A stretch of 64,000 nt of DNA from Paracoccaceae bacterium (GTDB lineage Bacteria > Pseudomonadota > Alphaproteobacteria > Rhodobacterales > Rhodobacteraceae): NCBI GenBank assembly GCA_024742575.1, contig JANSYF010000012.1, forward strand, positions 1 through 64,000. Reading direction: 5' to 3'. The stretch's first letter is position 1. Every line of letters begins with the position of its first letter. Below the pieces are notes generated by a model. It was not told the DNA's origin, ran no database searches, and was given only the letters and a program-made list of their open reading frames with translations. Both the position numbers and the translations under genes were made by a program. Below are positions 18,197 through 27,159 of the stretch, piece by piece.

Positions 18197-20395
18197 ATGG
18201 CGCTAACATTTAGCTATTTCGACGAAGGTGCGCTGATCGGCGTGTTGACCACCCAGCCGTTGGACCGGGTGCTGGATTACCGTGCGCCCGAGGGGGGCTG
18301 CCATCTGGGCGCATTTGTCGAAGTGCCGCTTGGCCCACGCAAGGTTCTGGGTGTGGTCTGGGGGCCGGGGCAGGGGGATTACGACATCTCCAAGGTGCGC
18401 TCGGTGATCCGCGTGCTTGACGCCGCACCGATGCGGGAGGAACTGATGTCTTTCCTGACCCGCGCAGGCGACTACACGCTCACCCCGATGCCCGCCATGC
18501 TGCGGCTGGCCACCCGAGCGCCGGGCCTCGGTGATCCCCCCTCAATGCGCAAGATTTATCGTCTGGGCGACAGCGTCCCAGACCGCATGACCGACGCCCG
18601 CATCCGTGTGCTCGACGTGCTGCGCGAAATGGGCGGTCTGTCGCTCACCCTCAAGGAACTGGCCGAGGCCGCGGGCGTGACCACCTCCGTCGTCAAAGGC
18701 CTAGTCAAACAAAACGCCGTGCGCGAGGAAGACAGCCCGCGCGACACGCCGTTCCCAACCCTCGACCCGTCCTACGCAGGTAAGACACTGACCGAAGATC
18801 AAACCACGGCGTCCGCCAGCTTGCGCGCGGCCGTCGCCACACAAGCATATGGCACAACCCTGCTTAAGGGCGTCACCGGATCAGGCAAGACGGAGGTCTA
18901 TCTCGAAGCGGTGGCCGAATGTCTGGCCCAAGGCCGTCAAGCGCTGGTCCTCTTGCCGGAAATCGCACTCACGTCGGAATTTATCACCCGTGTCGATGCA
19001 CGCTTCGGTGCCAAACCCGCCGAATGGCATTCGGGTGTCACCATCACCGAACGCCGCTGCGTCTGGAAGATGGTCGCACAGGGTGGTGCGCAACTGGTTG
19101 TCGGTGCGCGATCCTCGCTGTTCCTGCCCTTTCGCGATCTAGGCCTGATCGTCGTCGATGAAGAACACGACACATCCTACAAACAAGAGGATGGCGTCCT
19201 CTATAACGCCCGCGACATGGCGGTTCTGCGCGCCTCGATCTGCGGGGCGCAGGTGATCCTTGCCTCGGCGACCCCAAGTTTGGAAAGTTGGGCCAATGCC
19301 GACGCAGGCAAATATACCAAGCTCGAACTCACCTCGCGTTTCGGTGCCGCCGTCATGCCAGATATGCGCGCCATCGACATGCGCACCGAACAACTGCCCG
19401 GATCAAGCTGGATCTCCCCAACCCTGCAGCGCGCCGTGCAGCAAAGGCTCGACAACAAGGAACAGGCGCTCCTCTTCATCAACCGCAGAGGCTATGCCCC
19501 CGTTACCATCTGCCGCGCTTGCGGACACCAGATCGGCTGCGATCACTGCGATGCCCGGATGGTTGAACACCGGTTCCTCAAACGCCTTGTTTGTCACCAA
19601 TGCGGCGAAACCAAACCGCTGCCTAACACCTGCCCGTCTTGCGAGGCCGAAGACAAACTCGCTGCCGTCGGCCCGGGTGTGGAACGCCTTGCCGAAGAAG
19701 CGCAAACGCTCTTCCCCGATGCCCGTCTTGCCGTGCTGTCGTCGGACATGTTCGGCTCCGCCCGCGCGATCAAGGCCGAGATCGAAACCATCGCCAGTGG
19801 CGGTGCGGACCTGATCATCGGCACGCAGCTTGTCGCCAAGGGCCACAACTTCCCGTTGCTCACACTGGTCGGCGTGATCGACGCTGATCTGGGCCTGCAA
19901 GGGTCAGACCTGCGCGCCGCGGAACGCACGTTTCAGCTGATGCGACAGGTGGCAGGCCGGGCCGGACGCGCCGACAAGCCCGGTCAGGCGCTGATGCAGA
20001 CCTTTCAGCCCGAACACCCGGTGATCCGGGCGATCCTGTCCGGGGACGAGCAGGATTTCTGGACCGCCGAAGCCGGCGAACGGCGTGCCGCAGGGGTGCC
20101 ACCCTATGGCCGTCTCGCCGGGATCATCCTGTCTTCGACAGATGTGCAAGAGGTGTTCGACCTTGGCAACGCACTGGCCCGCAACGATGGGCCGCTGCGC
20201 CGAGTGGGGGCACAGGTGTTCGGCCCGGCCCCGGCACCCATCGCCCGTGTGCGCGGGCGTCATCGCGTGCGTCTGTTGGTCAAAGCGCCGAAAGGCACCG
20301 CTCTGCAGCCGGCGCTTGCGGAATGGATCAAACCCTTCCGCCTCAAGGGAGAGCTGCGCATGGCAATCGATATCGACCCGCAGAGCTTCTACTAA
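18197..20395 (+). CDS. priA: Primosomal protein N' (replication restart helicase)
   Basis: A 732-residue superfamily 2 helicase that restarts stalled forks. ATG 18197 opens the N-terminal DNA-binding domain ([20 protein letters not shown]). Walker A is [11 protein letters not shown] near residue 225, and Walker B is DEEHD. Eight zinc-ligand cysteines lie in [14 protein letters not shown] and [17 protein letters not shown]. The helicase C domain contains QVAGRAGR. The domain order is complete. The open frame extends upstream over tal, but the alignment supports the start used here. Confidence 0.95.
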   Translation: MALTFSYFDEGALIGVLTTQPLDRVLDYRAPEGGCHLGAFVEVPLGPRKVLGVVWGPGQGDYDISKVRSVIRVLDAAPMREELMSFLTRAGDYTLTPMPAMLRLATRAPGLGDPPSMRKIYRLGDSVPDRMTDARIRVLDVLREMGGLSLTLKELAEAAGVTTSVVKGLVKQNAVREEDSPRDTPFPTLDPSYAGKTLTEDQTTASASLRAAVATQAYGTTLLKGVTGSGKTEVYLEAVAECLAQGRQALVLLPEIALTSEFITRVDARFGAKPAEWHSGVTITERRCVWKMVAQGGAQLVVGARSSLFLPFRDLGLIVVDEEHDTSYKQEDGVLYNARDMAVLRASICGAQVILASATPSLESWANADAGKYTKLELTSRFGAAVMPDMRAIDMRTEQLPGSSWISPTLQRAVQQRLDNKEQALLFINRRGYAPVTICRACGHQIGCDHCDARMVEHRFLKRLVCHQCGETKPLPNTCPSCEAEDKLAAVGPGVERLAEEAQTLFPDARLAVLSSDMFGSARAIKAEIETIASGGADLIIGTQLVAKGHNFPLLTLVGVIDADLGLQGSDLRAAERTFQLMRQVAGRAGRADKPGQALMQTFQPEHPVIRAILSGDEQDFWTAEAGERRAAGVPPYGRLAGIILSSTDVQEVFDLGNALARNDGPLRRVGAQVFGPAPAPIARVRGRHRVRLLVKAPKGTALQPALAEWIKPFRLKGELRMAIDIDPQSFY

Positions 20396-20453
20396 GGTCA
20401 GCGCCGGTTTTCAGTCGGCTGACAACCCGGACGCGTCGACGCATCCACGCCCT

Positions 20454-21455
20454 TCAATCCAGAACGCACCCATGAATCAGGTTTTCCCGCATCAATCGTT
20501 GGTCCAATGACCCGCGCGGAACCGCGATCTGCTCAAGATACGCCGCCTTATGCGCCAAATACCCTCGCGCGGCATGCACAGCCTCAGCCGCGGAAACTGC
20601 CGCAAAGCGCACCATGTCCCCGGATCGGGATTGCACCAAACGGTCGAGATCCGGCGCAATCACTGTGGCGATCTTGGGATAGCCTCCGGTCGTCTGGTGA
20701 TCTGCCAACAGCACCGTAGGCACACCATCCCCCGACACCTGCACGGACCCACGGACAATAGGCTCCGACGGGATCGACAAGGCACCGGCAAGCGGCAATT
20801 CAGGGCCACGCATGCGCATACCCATGCGATCATAAGCATCGGTCACCGCAAAACGATCCGACAGAAACTGCTCTAGGGCGTCACCACTGAAATGCTGATC
20901 CTGTGGGCCGGGCACCACACGCATTGGACCATCTGTCACAAAGCCGGGGCGCGGCACTTCCCCGGCGCGATCCCCGCGCACCGAGGCATCCGCGACCCGG
21001 ATCGTGTGTCCGGCCTGCAAAGCACCACCGCCAAAATCCGACGCGGCATGGGTCGCAGCGCTTCCCAGCCACCCGGTGCAGTCAAGGGAACCGGCAAAGG
21101 CCAGATAAGCCCAACTGCCTGCCTTGCCGCCACGAATGGTGATCCGGTCGCCCTTTTCAGCAGTCAGAACTGTCCAGGAGCCTTGCTTTTGCCCGCGATG
21201 CTCGACCCCGAAATCCCCACCTGTGACGGCAAAGCTGGCCGCGCCTGAGGTGCATGTCAGGGCCAACCCTCCCAATGAAATCTCAATCGCGGTTTGACCG
21301 GGCAGGTTGCCCAGTGCGGCATGGGCGGCATCAAAGGCCAGCCGATCCATCGGCCCCGACGCAGACACGCCGTATCGCATATGCCCTATGCGCCCCGCGT
21401 CTTGATACGTCACCAAAGGTCCGGCGAAACTGACCGAGAATGCAGCATCAGTCAT
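20454..21455 (-). CDS. pxpC: 5-oxoprolinase subunit C (biotin-dependent carboxyltransferase-like)
   Basis: A 333-residue protein of the KipA/PxpC family. It begins FAGPLVTYQDAGRIGHMRYGV, followed by DRLAFDAAHAALGN and, later, VLLADHQTTGGYPKIATV, all typical. PxpC works with PxpB and PxpA to open 5-oxoproline to glutamate at the cost of ATP. ATG 21455 overlaps the pxpB stop by eight bases. It is the last gene of the TRAP-linked operon; no pxpA lies in the window. Confidence 0.88.
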   Translation of the reverse strand: MTDAAFSVSFAGPLVTYQDAGRIGHMRYGVSASGPMDRLAFDAAHAALGNLPGQTAIEISLGGLALTCTSGAASFAVTGGDFGVEHRGQKQGSWTVLTAEKGDRITIRGGKAGSWAYLAFAGSLDCTGWLGSAATHAASDFGGGALQAGHTIRVADASVRGDRAGEVPRPGFVTDGPMRVVPGPQDQHFSGDALEQFLSDRFAVTDAYDRMGMRMRGPELPLAGALSIPSEPIVRGSVQVSGDGVPTVLLADHQTTGGYPKIATVIAPDLDRLVQSRSGDMVRFAAVSAAEAVHAARGYLAHKAAYLEQIAVPRGSLDQRLMRENLIHGCVLD

Positions 21456-22137
21456 TGTTCGTCTCATTGTGCGCACGCTCAAAGGTCGCAAGGTCGATCC
21501 TCTCGAACGTGACCTGATCGCCGACATCGAACAGGAAAGGACGCTCGGGATTACCTGTCAGGATCCGTGTCGGGGATCTCCCGATGATCGTCCAGCCCGT
21601 GGGCATGGTCAGCGTGGTCACAAGGCATTGCGGCCCCGCGATGATCACACTTCCCGCAGGCACATCGCGCACTGGCGTCGGTTTGCGCGGTATGCGGATC
21701 TTGTCGGGAATGCCAGACAGATAGGCATAGCCCAAAGAAAACCCGTACATCAGAACATCGTACTGCCCAGCCAGATGGGCGGCGATGACGGCCTCAGGCG
21801 ACAGGCCCACGGCGTTTGCAACCTTGTCGAGGTCTGGCGAAAATGGCGCCTCGTAGCACACCTGCACGCACCGCATCTGGCCTGCCATCTTGTCCGCGGT
21901 AACATCCTTGAGCAATTCGCGCACATGCGCTTCGACCCTATCATGATCAGTTATGCTGACATCGAAACTTACCAGCAGATTGACCAGCGCAGGAACGGTT
22001 TCGATCATCCCCTTAGGCGGGTTTGCTGCAATGGCCTTGTCCAGCGCAATGACCTGGGCATGCGCTCTCTCGTCATGGGTTTCGGAAAAGCAGACGAGCA
22101 ACGCATGATCGGCAACAGGTTTGAACCAGGGTTCCAT
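21448..22137 (-). CDS. pxpB: 5-oxoprolinase subunit B (KipI family)
   Basis: A 229-residue KipI/PxpB protein. ATG 22137 has GAGG eight bases upstream; ATG 22149 is an alternative. Segments VCYEAPFSPDLDKVA, YGFSLGYAYLSGIPDKI and GWTIIGRSPTRI are characteristic of the cyclophilin-like C-terminal domain. Family members are either 5-oxoprolinase subunits or the Bacillus kinase inhibitor; the adjacent pxpC favours the first. The two are probably translated in a coupled manner. Confidence 0.88.
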   Translation of the reverse strand: MEPWFKPVADHALLVCFSETHDERAHAQVIALDKAIAANPPKGMIETVPALVNLLVSFDVSITDHDRVEAHVRELLKDVTADKMAGQMRCVQVCYEAPFSPDLDKVANAVGLSPEAVIAAHLAGQYDVLMYGFSLGYAYLSGIPDKIRIPRKPTPVRDVPAGSVIIAGPQCLVTTLTMPTGWTIIGRSPTRILTGNPERPFLFDVGDQVTFERIDLATFERAHNETNND

Positions 22138-22177
22138 GATGGACCTCATTCAGACGAACAAAAAGGATGGGTGATGG

Positions 22178-23461
22178 CTACTGCAGTGCGTTCGGCAGGA
22201 AGAGCGCGATGCTTGGAAACGCGATCAAAAGGAACGCCATGGCAAGCATGGTCAGGCAATAGGGCAGCGCCCCAAGCATCACCTCATTGAGCGACCCTGA
22301 TTTTCGCGCGCCTTGAACCACGTAGAGGTTCAAACCCACGGGCGGCGTGATCAGCGCCATTTCGATCAGCACGATCATCAGGATGCCGAACCAGATCACG
22401 TCATACCCCTGCGCCACAACCAGCGGCACAATGATCGGGATCGTCACCACCATCAGCGACAGGGTTTCTATGAAGAACCCAAGCACGATGTAAAGCACGA
22501 CCACCACAAGGATCGTCTTAAGCGGTGTCAGACCCAGCCCGGTCATGAACTCGGTCAATTCGCGGCCCAAGCCCGCTGAGGCCAGCGTGAAATTGAGAAA
22601 CGACGCGCCGATGACGATCAGCATGATCATCGACGTGATCTTGACCGTGCCCATCAGGCTTTCGGTCAACATTCCCCAGGACACGCCACCAAACACCAGT
22701 GCAATGACCAGCGCCCCGGCGACCCCTACAGCAGCCGCCTCGGTTGGAGTGGCCCAGCCGCGATAGATCGAGCCGACGATCAGGCCGAACAGAATCAGGA
22801 TCGGAACCAGATCAATCAGCGCCCGCAGCATTTGCGGGAACGGGAAGGTCCGCCGCACACCGCCAAGGTTCGGGCGGATCAGACAGATCAGCACTGTGAT
22901 CGCCATGAACGCAACCGCCAACGCCAGACCGGGGATCAACCCGGCAAGGAACAGTTGCGGGATCGAAGATTGGGTCAAGAACCCATAGACGATCAGGTTG
23001 ATCGACGGCGGGATCATGATGCCCAATGTCCCACCCGCTGCGATGGCTCCGGAAAAGAGCTTGGGATCATATCCCAGCTTTTCGGCCTGCGGCATCGCCA
23101 CCGTAGCGACTGTTGCTGCCGTGGCCACCGATGATCCCGACGTGGCCGAAAACATCGTCGCCGTTGCGATATTGGCGTGTACCAACCCGCCAGGCAGCCA
23201 CGACACCCAGCGATCCAGCGCCGCATAAGTACGTGTCGCAACGCCGCTGCGGACAAGGATCTCGCCTAACAGCACAAAAAACGGAATGGCGATCAACGTG
23301 GCCGAATTTGAGGCGGACCACACCATGTTTCCCAAGCCCCGCGTCAGCGGAAAGCTGGAAAAGAACGTGTCGATCCCGAAGCCCAGAAGGAACAGCACAA
23401 TCCCGACAGGGATCGACAAGGACAACAGGCCCAAAAGGCCAACAGAGACATAAAAGATCAT
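22178..23461 (-). CDS. dctM: TRAP transporter large permease
   Basis: A 427-residue DctM-type membrane subunit with about twelve helices, normal in length. Diagnostic stretches are SGSSVATAATVATVAMP, GGTLGIMIPPSINLIVYG and LITPPVGLNLYVVQG. It forms the sodium-driven carrier with DctQ and receives substrate from DctP. It overlaps the small subunit by four bases. The operon partners point to an acidic amino-acid derivative as substrate. Confidence 0.92.
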   Translation of the reverse strand: MIFYVSVGLLGLLSLSIPVGIVLFLLGFGIDTFFSSFPLTRGLGNMVWSASNSATLIAIPFFVLLGEILVRSGVATRTYAALDRWVSWLPGGLVHANIATATMFSATSGSSVATAATVATVAMPQAEKLGYDPKLFSGAIAAGGTLGIMIPPSINLIVYGFLTQSSIPQLFLAGLIPGLALAVAFMAITVLICLIRPNLGGVRRTFPFPQMLRALIDLVPILILFGLIVGSIYRGWATPTEAAAVGVAGALVIALVFGGVSWGMLTESLMGTVKITSMIMLIVIGASFLNFTLASAGLGRELTEFMTGLGLTPLKTILVVVVLYIVLGFFIETLSLMVVTIPIIVPLVVAQGYDVIWFGILMIVLIEMALITPPVGLNLYVVQGARKSGSLNEVMLGALPYCLTMLAMAFLLIAFPSIALFLPNALQ

Positions 23462-24006
23462 TGCAGGCTGTCCTGTTCCGCGAAGGCCCCGACAAAGCCC
23501 TCGGTCTCTTCATGGCGGCGTTTGATCAGCAGGCTGAGCGCCGCAAACGTCACCAGCGTCGACATCAGCGCAAACCACACCCACCCGGCGAACCAAGGCG
23601 CTTGCACCCAGGTCAAGGGTGTCTCAAGCGGCGTATTTGCCCGCGATCCGTTCACCAATGAGCGTTCCAGAACCGGCCATGACTTGACCGCGATGGTGAT
23701 GATCACGCCCGACATGACGACCATCGAAAACACATCGAACAGAGACCGCACAAACGACCCCGCGCGACTGCGCAGCAGGTCGATACGGACATGCCCCAAT
23801 TCAAGCAGAGTAAAGGACATCCCCCAAGAGGTCGCGAGCGCCATGGCATAGCCCGCAATCTCTTCTGTGCCGCCAAGCGACGTGCCGATCTGGCGCATGA
23901 TGATATCGGTCAGCACGAACGCCGCGCACAGCAACAGGCCAAGACCCACCACTAGGGCGACCCCCCTGTTGATCCGGCGCAGTCCGTCGATCATCTTCAG
24001 CTCCAT
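23458..24006 (-). CDS. dctQ: TRAP transporter small permease
   Basis: A 182-residue DctQ-type protein with four helices, first INRGVALVVGLGLLLCAAFV. The family motif around RQIGTSLGGTEEIAGYAMALA and ELGHVRIDLLRSRAG is present. ATG 24006 has AGGA upstream; ATG 23994 with GGAG is also possible. The C-terminal tail is hydrophilic and acidic. It couples with DctM in a single membrane complex. Confidence 0.88.
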   Translation of the reverse strand: MELKMIDGLRRINRGVALVVGLGLLLCAAFVLTDIIMRQIGTSLGGTEEIAGYAMALATSWGMSFTLLELGHVRIDLLRSRAGSFVRSLFDVFSMVVMSGVIITIAVKSWPVLERSLVNGSRANTPLETPLTWVQAPWFAGWVWFALMSTLVTFAALSLLIKRRHEETEGFVGAFAEQDSLQ

Positions 24007-24039
24007 TTCGGCACGTCCTTTGGTGGTTTCGGGTTCGGC

Positions 24040-25071
24040 TTAGTTGATCGTCACGCCTACGACTTTGCCAACGCTGTCGTTCCAACGCGCCGCCCAATCA
24101 CCGCCAGCACGCTCGGCCCATTCGGGCAGCACTTCGCTGGTCAGGATTTCACGCGCACGTTCAAAATCGGCATCGCTTACTGCGACCAATGTCATCGACC
24201 GCGCGTCACCCGACGGACAATCGCCATTACCGGTCAGGCAAGCGATGTCATTGACCAAGGCATCCTGTGCGCTGGCCCATGCAGGGTCTTCGAAACCGGA
24301 TTTGATTTCGCTTTCGATCAGAGTTTTCTGGTCGTCCGACAGGCTGTTCCACTTGTCGAGGTTGATCGCGGTCACAACCGAATCCCAACCACCCAACGGG
24401 ATCGGCAGCAGGTGCGTCGACACTTCCCACCAGCCCGCGCTGTAGCCCGACCCGGCGCCTGTGACGGCGCAATCGACAACACCGTTCTGCAACGCGCCCG
24501 GCACTTCGGCGAAGGACACGTTCACACCCTCGGCCCCAAGCGCCTCAAGCAACTTTGCGGTCATGCGACCCGACGCACGGACCTTCAGACCTTCCAGATC
24601 GGCAAGGTTGGAAATCTCGTGATTGCAGAACACGACCTGCGGCGGATAGGGCGCAATCGCCAGAACATGGCTGTTGAACCGATCATGATAAATGTCGGTG
24701 ACCATCGGTCGCGCCGCGTCAACCATGGCGCGGGCCTCATCAGCCGTCAGCGCGATCAACGGCACATCCAGCCCTTCAAGTTCGGGCGCATCGGCCACGG
24801 CATAGTCGGCCACGGTCATCGCCACGTCATAGACGCCCTGACCCAGCAGCGGGTAGATGTCGCCCAGTCCAAGGCTCATCTGGTTGTGCGTGGTCAACTC
24901 CACGGTCAGATCACCACCCGACGCGGCAGGCAGCGTTTCGCTCCAGAACGGGGCTTCGTACTGGTTGTGCAGCGGCAAGCTGGACCAGCTTCCGACAACC
25001 GACAGGTTTTCAGCAAAGACTGGTGTCGCACACACGGTGCTTGCCATCAGCAGGGCTAGCGATTTTTTCAT
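24040..25071 (-). CDS. dctP: TRAP transporter substrate-binding protein
   Basis: A 343-residue DctP-type periplasmic binding protein. The signal peptide is MKKSLALLMASTVCATPVFA. The mature protein has LEGLKVRASGRMTAKLLEALG with the conserved Arg that normally binds the carboxylate of the ligand, then VSFAEVPGALQNGVVDCAVTG. This supports a carboxylic acid substrate. With DUF1445 and PxpBC around it, 5-oxoproline, D-glutamate or a related acid is the best guess. Direct binding data would be needed to decide. Confidence 0.9.
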   Translation of the reverse strand: MKKSLALLMASTVCATPVFAENLSVVGSWSSLPLHNQYEAPFWSETLPAASGGDLTVELTTHNQMSLGLGDIYPLLGQGVYDVAMTVADYAVADAPELEGLDVPLIALTADEARAMVDAARPMVTDIYHDRFNSHVLAIAPYPPQVVFCNHEISNLADLEGLKVRASGRMTAKLLEALGAEGVNVSFAEVPGALQNGVVDCAVTGAGSGYSAGWWEVSTHLLPIPLGGWDSVVTAINLDKWNSLSDDQKTLIESEIKSGFEDPAWASAQDALVNDIACLTGNGDCPSGDARSMTLVAVSDADFERAREILTSEVLPEWAERAGGDWAARWNDSVGKVVGVTIN

Positions 25072-25098
25072 TGTAAGGGTCTCCTTGTTGGGTCGATT

Positions 25099-25923
25099 TT
25101 ATGTCTGTTTCAGAATCGGTGTTTCGGCATCTTCGGCCACATCCGCGATCAGCATGTGTCCGGGCGAATGCGTGATGCAGAGCGGCAGGCCCGCATCCAG
25201 CAGCACGTTTTGCGGGGTAACGCCGCAGGCCCAATAGACTGGCACTTCGCCGTCGTGGATCTCGACCGCATCCCCCCAGTCGGGACGGGATAAATCGGGA
25301 ATGCCGATGTTGATAGGCTCGCCATTGGCTATCGGCGCGCCATGCGCCTGCGGGTAACGTGCGCAAATCGCACGCGTCTGTTCCACCTGATGCTCAGGGA
25401 TCGGACGCATCGTCACCACCATCTGACCGCCGAACGGCCCGGCAGGGACAAGGTCGATGTTCGACTTGAACATCGGCACATTCCGACCGCTTTCGATATG
25501 GCGCACCGGGATGTCGTTGCGCATGAGCGCGTTCTCGAACGTGAAGGAACAGCCAAGCGCGACAGTCACAAGGTCATCGGCCCAAACGTCGCTAATATCC
25601 GTCACTTCTTCGCTTAAGGCGCCATTACGGAATACACGGTACTTGGACACGTCGGTGCGAATGTCGATGTCCTGCCCCAAGGTGCGCATCTGCGGATCGC
25701 CGGTGTCTCCGACGCCCACAACCGGACAGGGCTTGGGGTTGCGCTGGCAAAAACGCAGAAAATCGAGTGCATAGCGTTCGGGTAAAATGGCAAGGTTACA
25801 TTGTAGGTACCCAGCGGCCAACCCGGCGGTATGACCATCATACGAACCGCGACGGATTGCGGCCCGCACATCTGTGGGCGATGCGCCGATCAGGCTGGAA
25901 TGCGAAACGGAATCTAGTGCCAT
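25099..25923 (-). CDS. DUF1445 putative hydro-lyase / D-glutamate cyclase-like protein
   Basis: A 274-residue protein of the DUF1445 family (UPF0317). ATG 25923 follows GAGGGA. Family marks are AGLAAGYLQCNLAILP, CPVVGVGDTGDP, FLIGCSFTFE-type ALGCSFTFENAL and the C-terminal WACGVTPQN and ITHSPGHMLIAD. In mammals this domain is part of DGLUCY, reported as a D-glutamate cyclase that forms 5-oxo-D-proline; bacterial proteins are mostly called putative hydro-lyases. Being first in an operon with PxpB and PxpC strengthens a link to 5-oxoproline. Its own reaction remains inferred. Confidence 0.82.
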   Translation of the reverse strand: MALDSVSHSSLIGASPTDVRAAIRRGSYDGHTAGLAAGYLQCNLAILPERYALDFLRFCQRNPKPCPVVGVGDTGDPQMRTLGQDIDIRTDVSKYRVFRNGALSEEVTDISDVWADDLVTVALGCSFTFENALMRNDIPVRHIESGRNVPMFKSNIDLVPAGPFGGQMVVTMRPIPEHQVEQTRAICARYPQAHGAPIANGEPINIGIPDLSRPDWGDAVEIHDGEVPVYWACGVTPQNVLLDAGLPLCITHSPGHMLIADVAEDAETPILKQT

Positions 25924-25980
25924 CAGCCGGTCCCTCGTGTGGTTGCCGAACAATCACACAGCCGTTGGCTTTCGTGCAAA

Positions 25981-26006
25981 TTATCATTTTATATCAATAA
26001 CGATAA
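25981..26006. promoter_or_regulatory. Candidate LysR-type operator before the DUF1445-TRAP-pxp operon
   Basis: TTATC (25981-25985) and GATAA (26002-26006) form a dyad with a 16-base spacer, in an AT-rich leader 58 bases upstream of the DUF1445 start. The same half-sites with the same spacer occur before lysR at 26912-26937. This identical geometry suggests one regulator at both sites. No footprint exists; the reading is from sequence only. Confidence 0.55.
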
Positions 26007-26017
26007 ATAAAATCTAT

Positions 26018-26896
26018 CTAGCCTGGATGTGTCGCATCCCATCGCAAGGCCACGTCACGAGCAAATTCTGCACTTTTTTCAACAAGAAAGCTGCGCGGCT
26101 CCGACAGGTAGGATGCGGTAAAGGCCAAAGGCTGCGGGTGGAATCCCGGATCGAATTCGACGATTTGCCCAGACCTCAGGAAATCATCGGCCAGCGCGCG
26201 GGGGTAGGGGCCGACTGCGATTCCCGCCGCAATCATCTTAAGACTCGCCGACAAAGAGGCCGATGTATAAATGCGCAGCTTCGGCCCCACCCGGCGCGAC
26301 AGTTCCGACATCAGTTCACGGTAAGGCCGCGTCTTGCTGGCATAGGAAATGACAGGGATTTTGCTTAGGTCGGTCTGCGGGTTCGTCGTTGATCGATACC
26401 AGTGTAAATCAAAGGTCGGCAGCGGCACGTTTTCAACCGAAAACTCGGATATCGGACCCATCAGCAACGCAAGATCCAGACTCCGCTCCAGCAAGGCAGA
26501 CCGCAGGTTTAACGAGATGTCGACCGTCAGATCAACATTCACACGCGGGTAATGCTCGCTAAAGGTCTTAAGGAACTCCGGCAGCCACGCCTGCGCGATG
26601 GTTTCCGACGCTCCGACGCGGAACAGCCCCTCGGTTTCGGACGGGTTCGCAACGCGCTGTTTGATCTCTTCTTCGACGAACAGCATCTGTTCCGCATAGG
26701 ACAGTAGAAGAGTGCCATGCTTGGTCAGGATCAACTCACCAGAGCCACGCTCAAATAGTGGCACCTTGAGTTCCTGCTCGAGGTTAGAGATGCGCGTCGA
26801 CACGGCTGGCTGCGATAGGTGCAGTTTATCAGCAGCTTTGCGAAACCCGCCAAGACGGGCCACCCAAAGGAAAGTTCTGATCTGATCAAAAGTCAT
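26018..26896 (-). CDS. LysR-family transcriptional regulator
   Basis: A 292-residue LysR protein. The N-terminal helix-turn-helix (residues 1-60) reads FLWVARLGGFRKAADKLHLSQPAVSTRISNLE, which is standard in parts. The effector domain of about 200 residues follows, with conserved VGASETIAQAWLPEFL. Members respond to small molecules, often the substrate of the adjacent operon. It lies directly upstream of the DUF1445-TRAP-pxp genes in the same direction, with dyads before itself and the operon. It is therefore the likely regulator of uptake and use of 5-oxoproline or a relative. Confidence 0.9.
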   Translation of the reverse strand: MTFDQIRTFLWVARLGGFRKAADKLHLSQPAVSTRISNLEQELKVPLFERGSGELILTKHGTLLLSYAEQMLFVEEEIKQRVANPSETEGLFRVGASETIAQAWLPEFLKTFSEHYPRVNVDLTVDISLNLRSALLERSLDLALLMGPISEFSVENVPLPTFDLHWYRSTTNPQTDLSKIPVISYASKTRPYRELMSELSRRVGPKLRIYTSASLSASLKMIAAGIAVGPYPRALADDFLRSGQIVEFDPGFHPQPLAFTASYLSEPRSFLVEKSAEFARDVALRWDATHPG

Positions 26897-26911
26897 GGGC
26901 TTTCATAGGAT

Positions 26912-26937
26912 TTATCGGTTGTAGCGCAAAACGATAA
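26912..26937. promoter_or_regulatory. Candidate LysR autoregulatory operator
   Basis: TTATC-N16-GATAA sits 16-41 bases upstream of the lysR start. It is part of a longer nine-base inverted repeat, GATTTATCG (26909-26917) and CGATAAATC (26932-26940). The dyad repeats the geometry found before the downstream operon. Binding here would block or tune lysR itself. Confidence 0.55.
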
Positions 26938-27000
26938 ATCGCTTAGGGGCCTCGGTGGAGTGCCCGACTCTGTGTGCCCGCGACCCGAATTCCCGAATGG

Positions 27001-27015
27001 TTAACAAAGGGTTAA
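27001..27015. promoter_or_regulatory. CtrA-type site between lysR and the S49 peptidase
   Basis: TTAA-CAAAGGG-TTAA matches the alphaproteobacterial CtrA consensus TTAA-N7-TTAA. It lies 105 bases upstream of the lysR start and 145 bases upstream of the peptidase start at 27160. The regulated gene cannot be told from position alone. Confidence 0.45.
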
Positions 27016-27159
27016 TAGGGCCGATCCGGCCCCAATGTTTCGCGCGCGAAACATTAGGTCAAAAAGGGTGCCTTTTCCCCTGCGTCCCACGTCCCACAGG
27101 GCAGCCATATTTCGTGCGATGCCTTGTATGCCCCCCACCCACATTCTACATGGGCCGAT

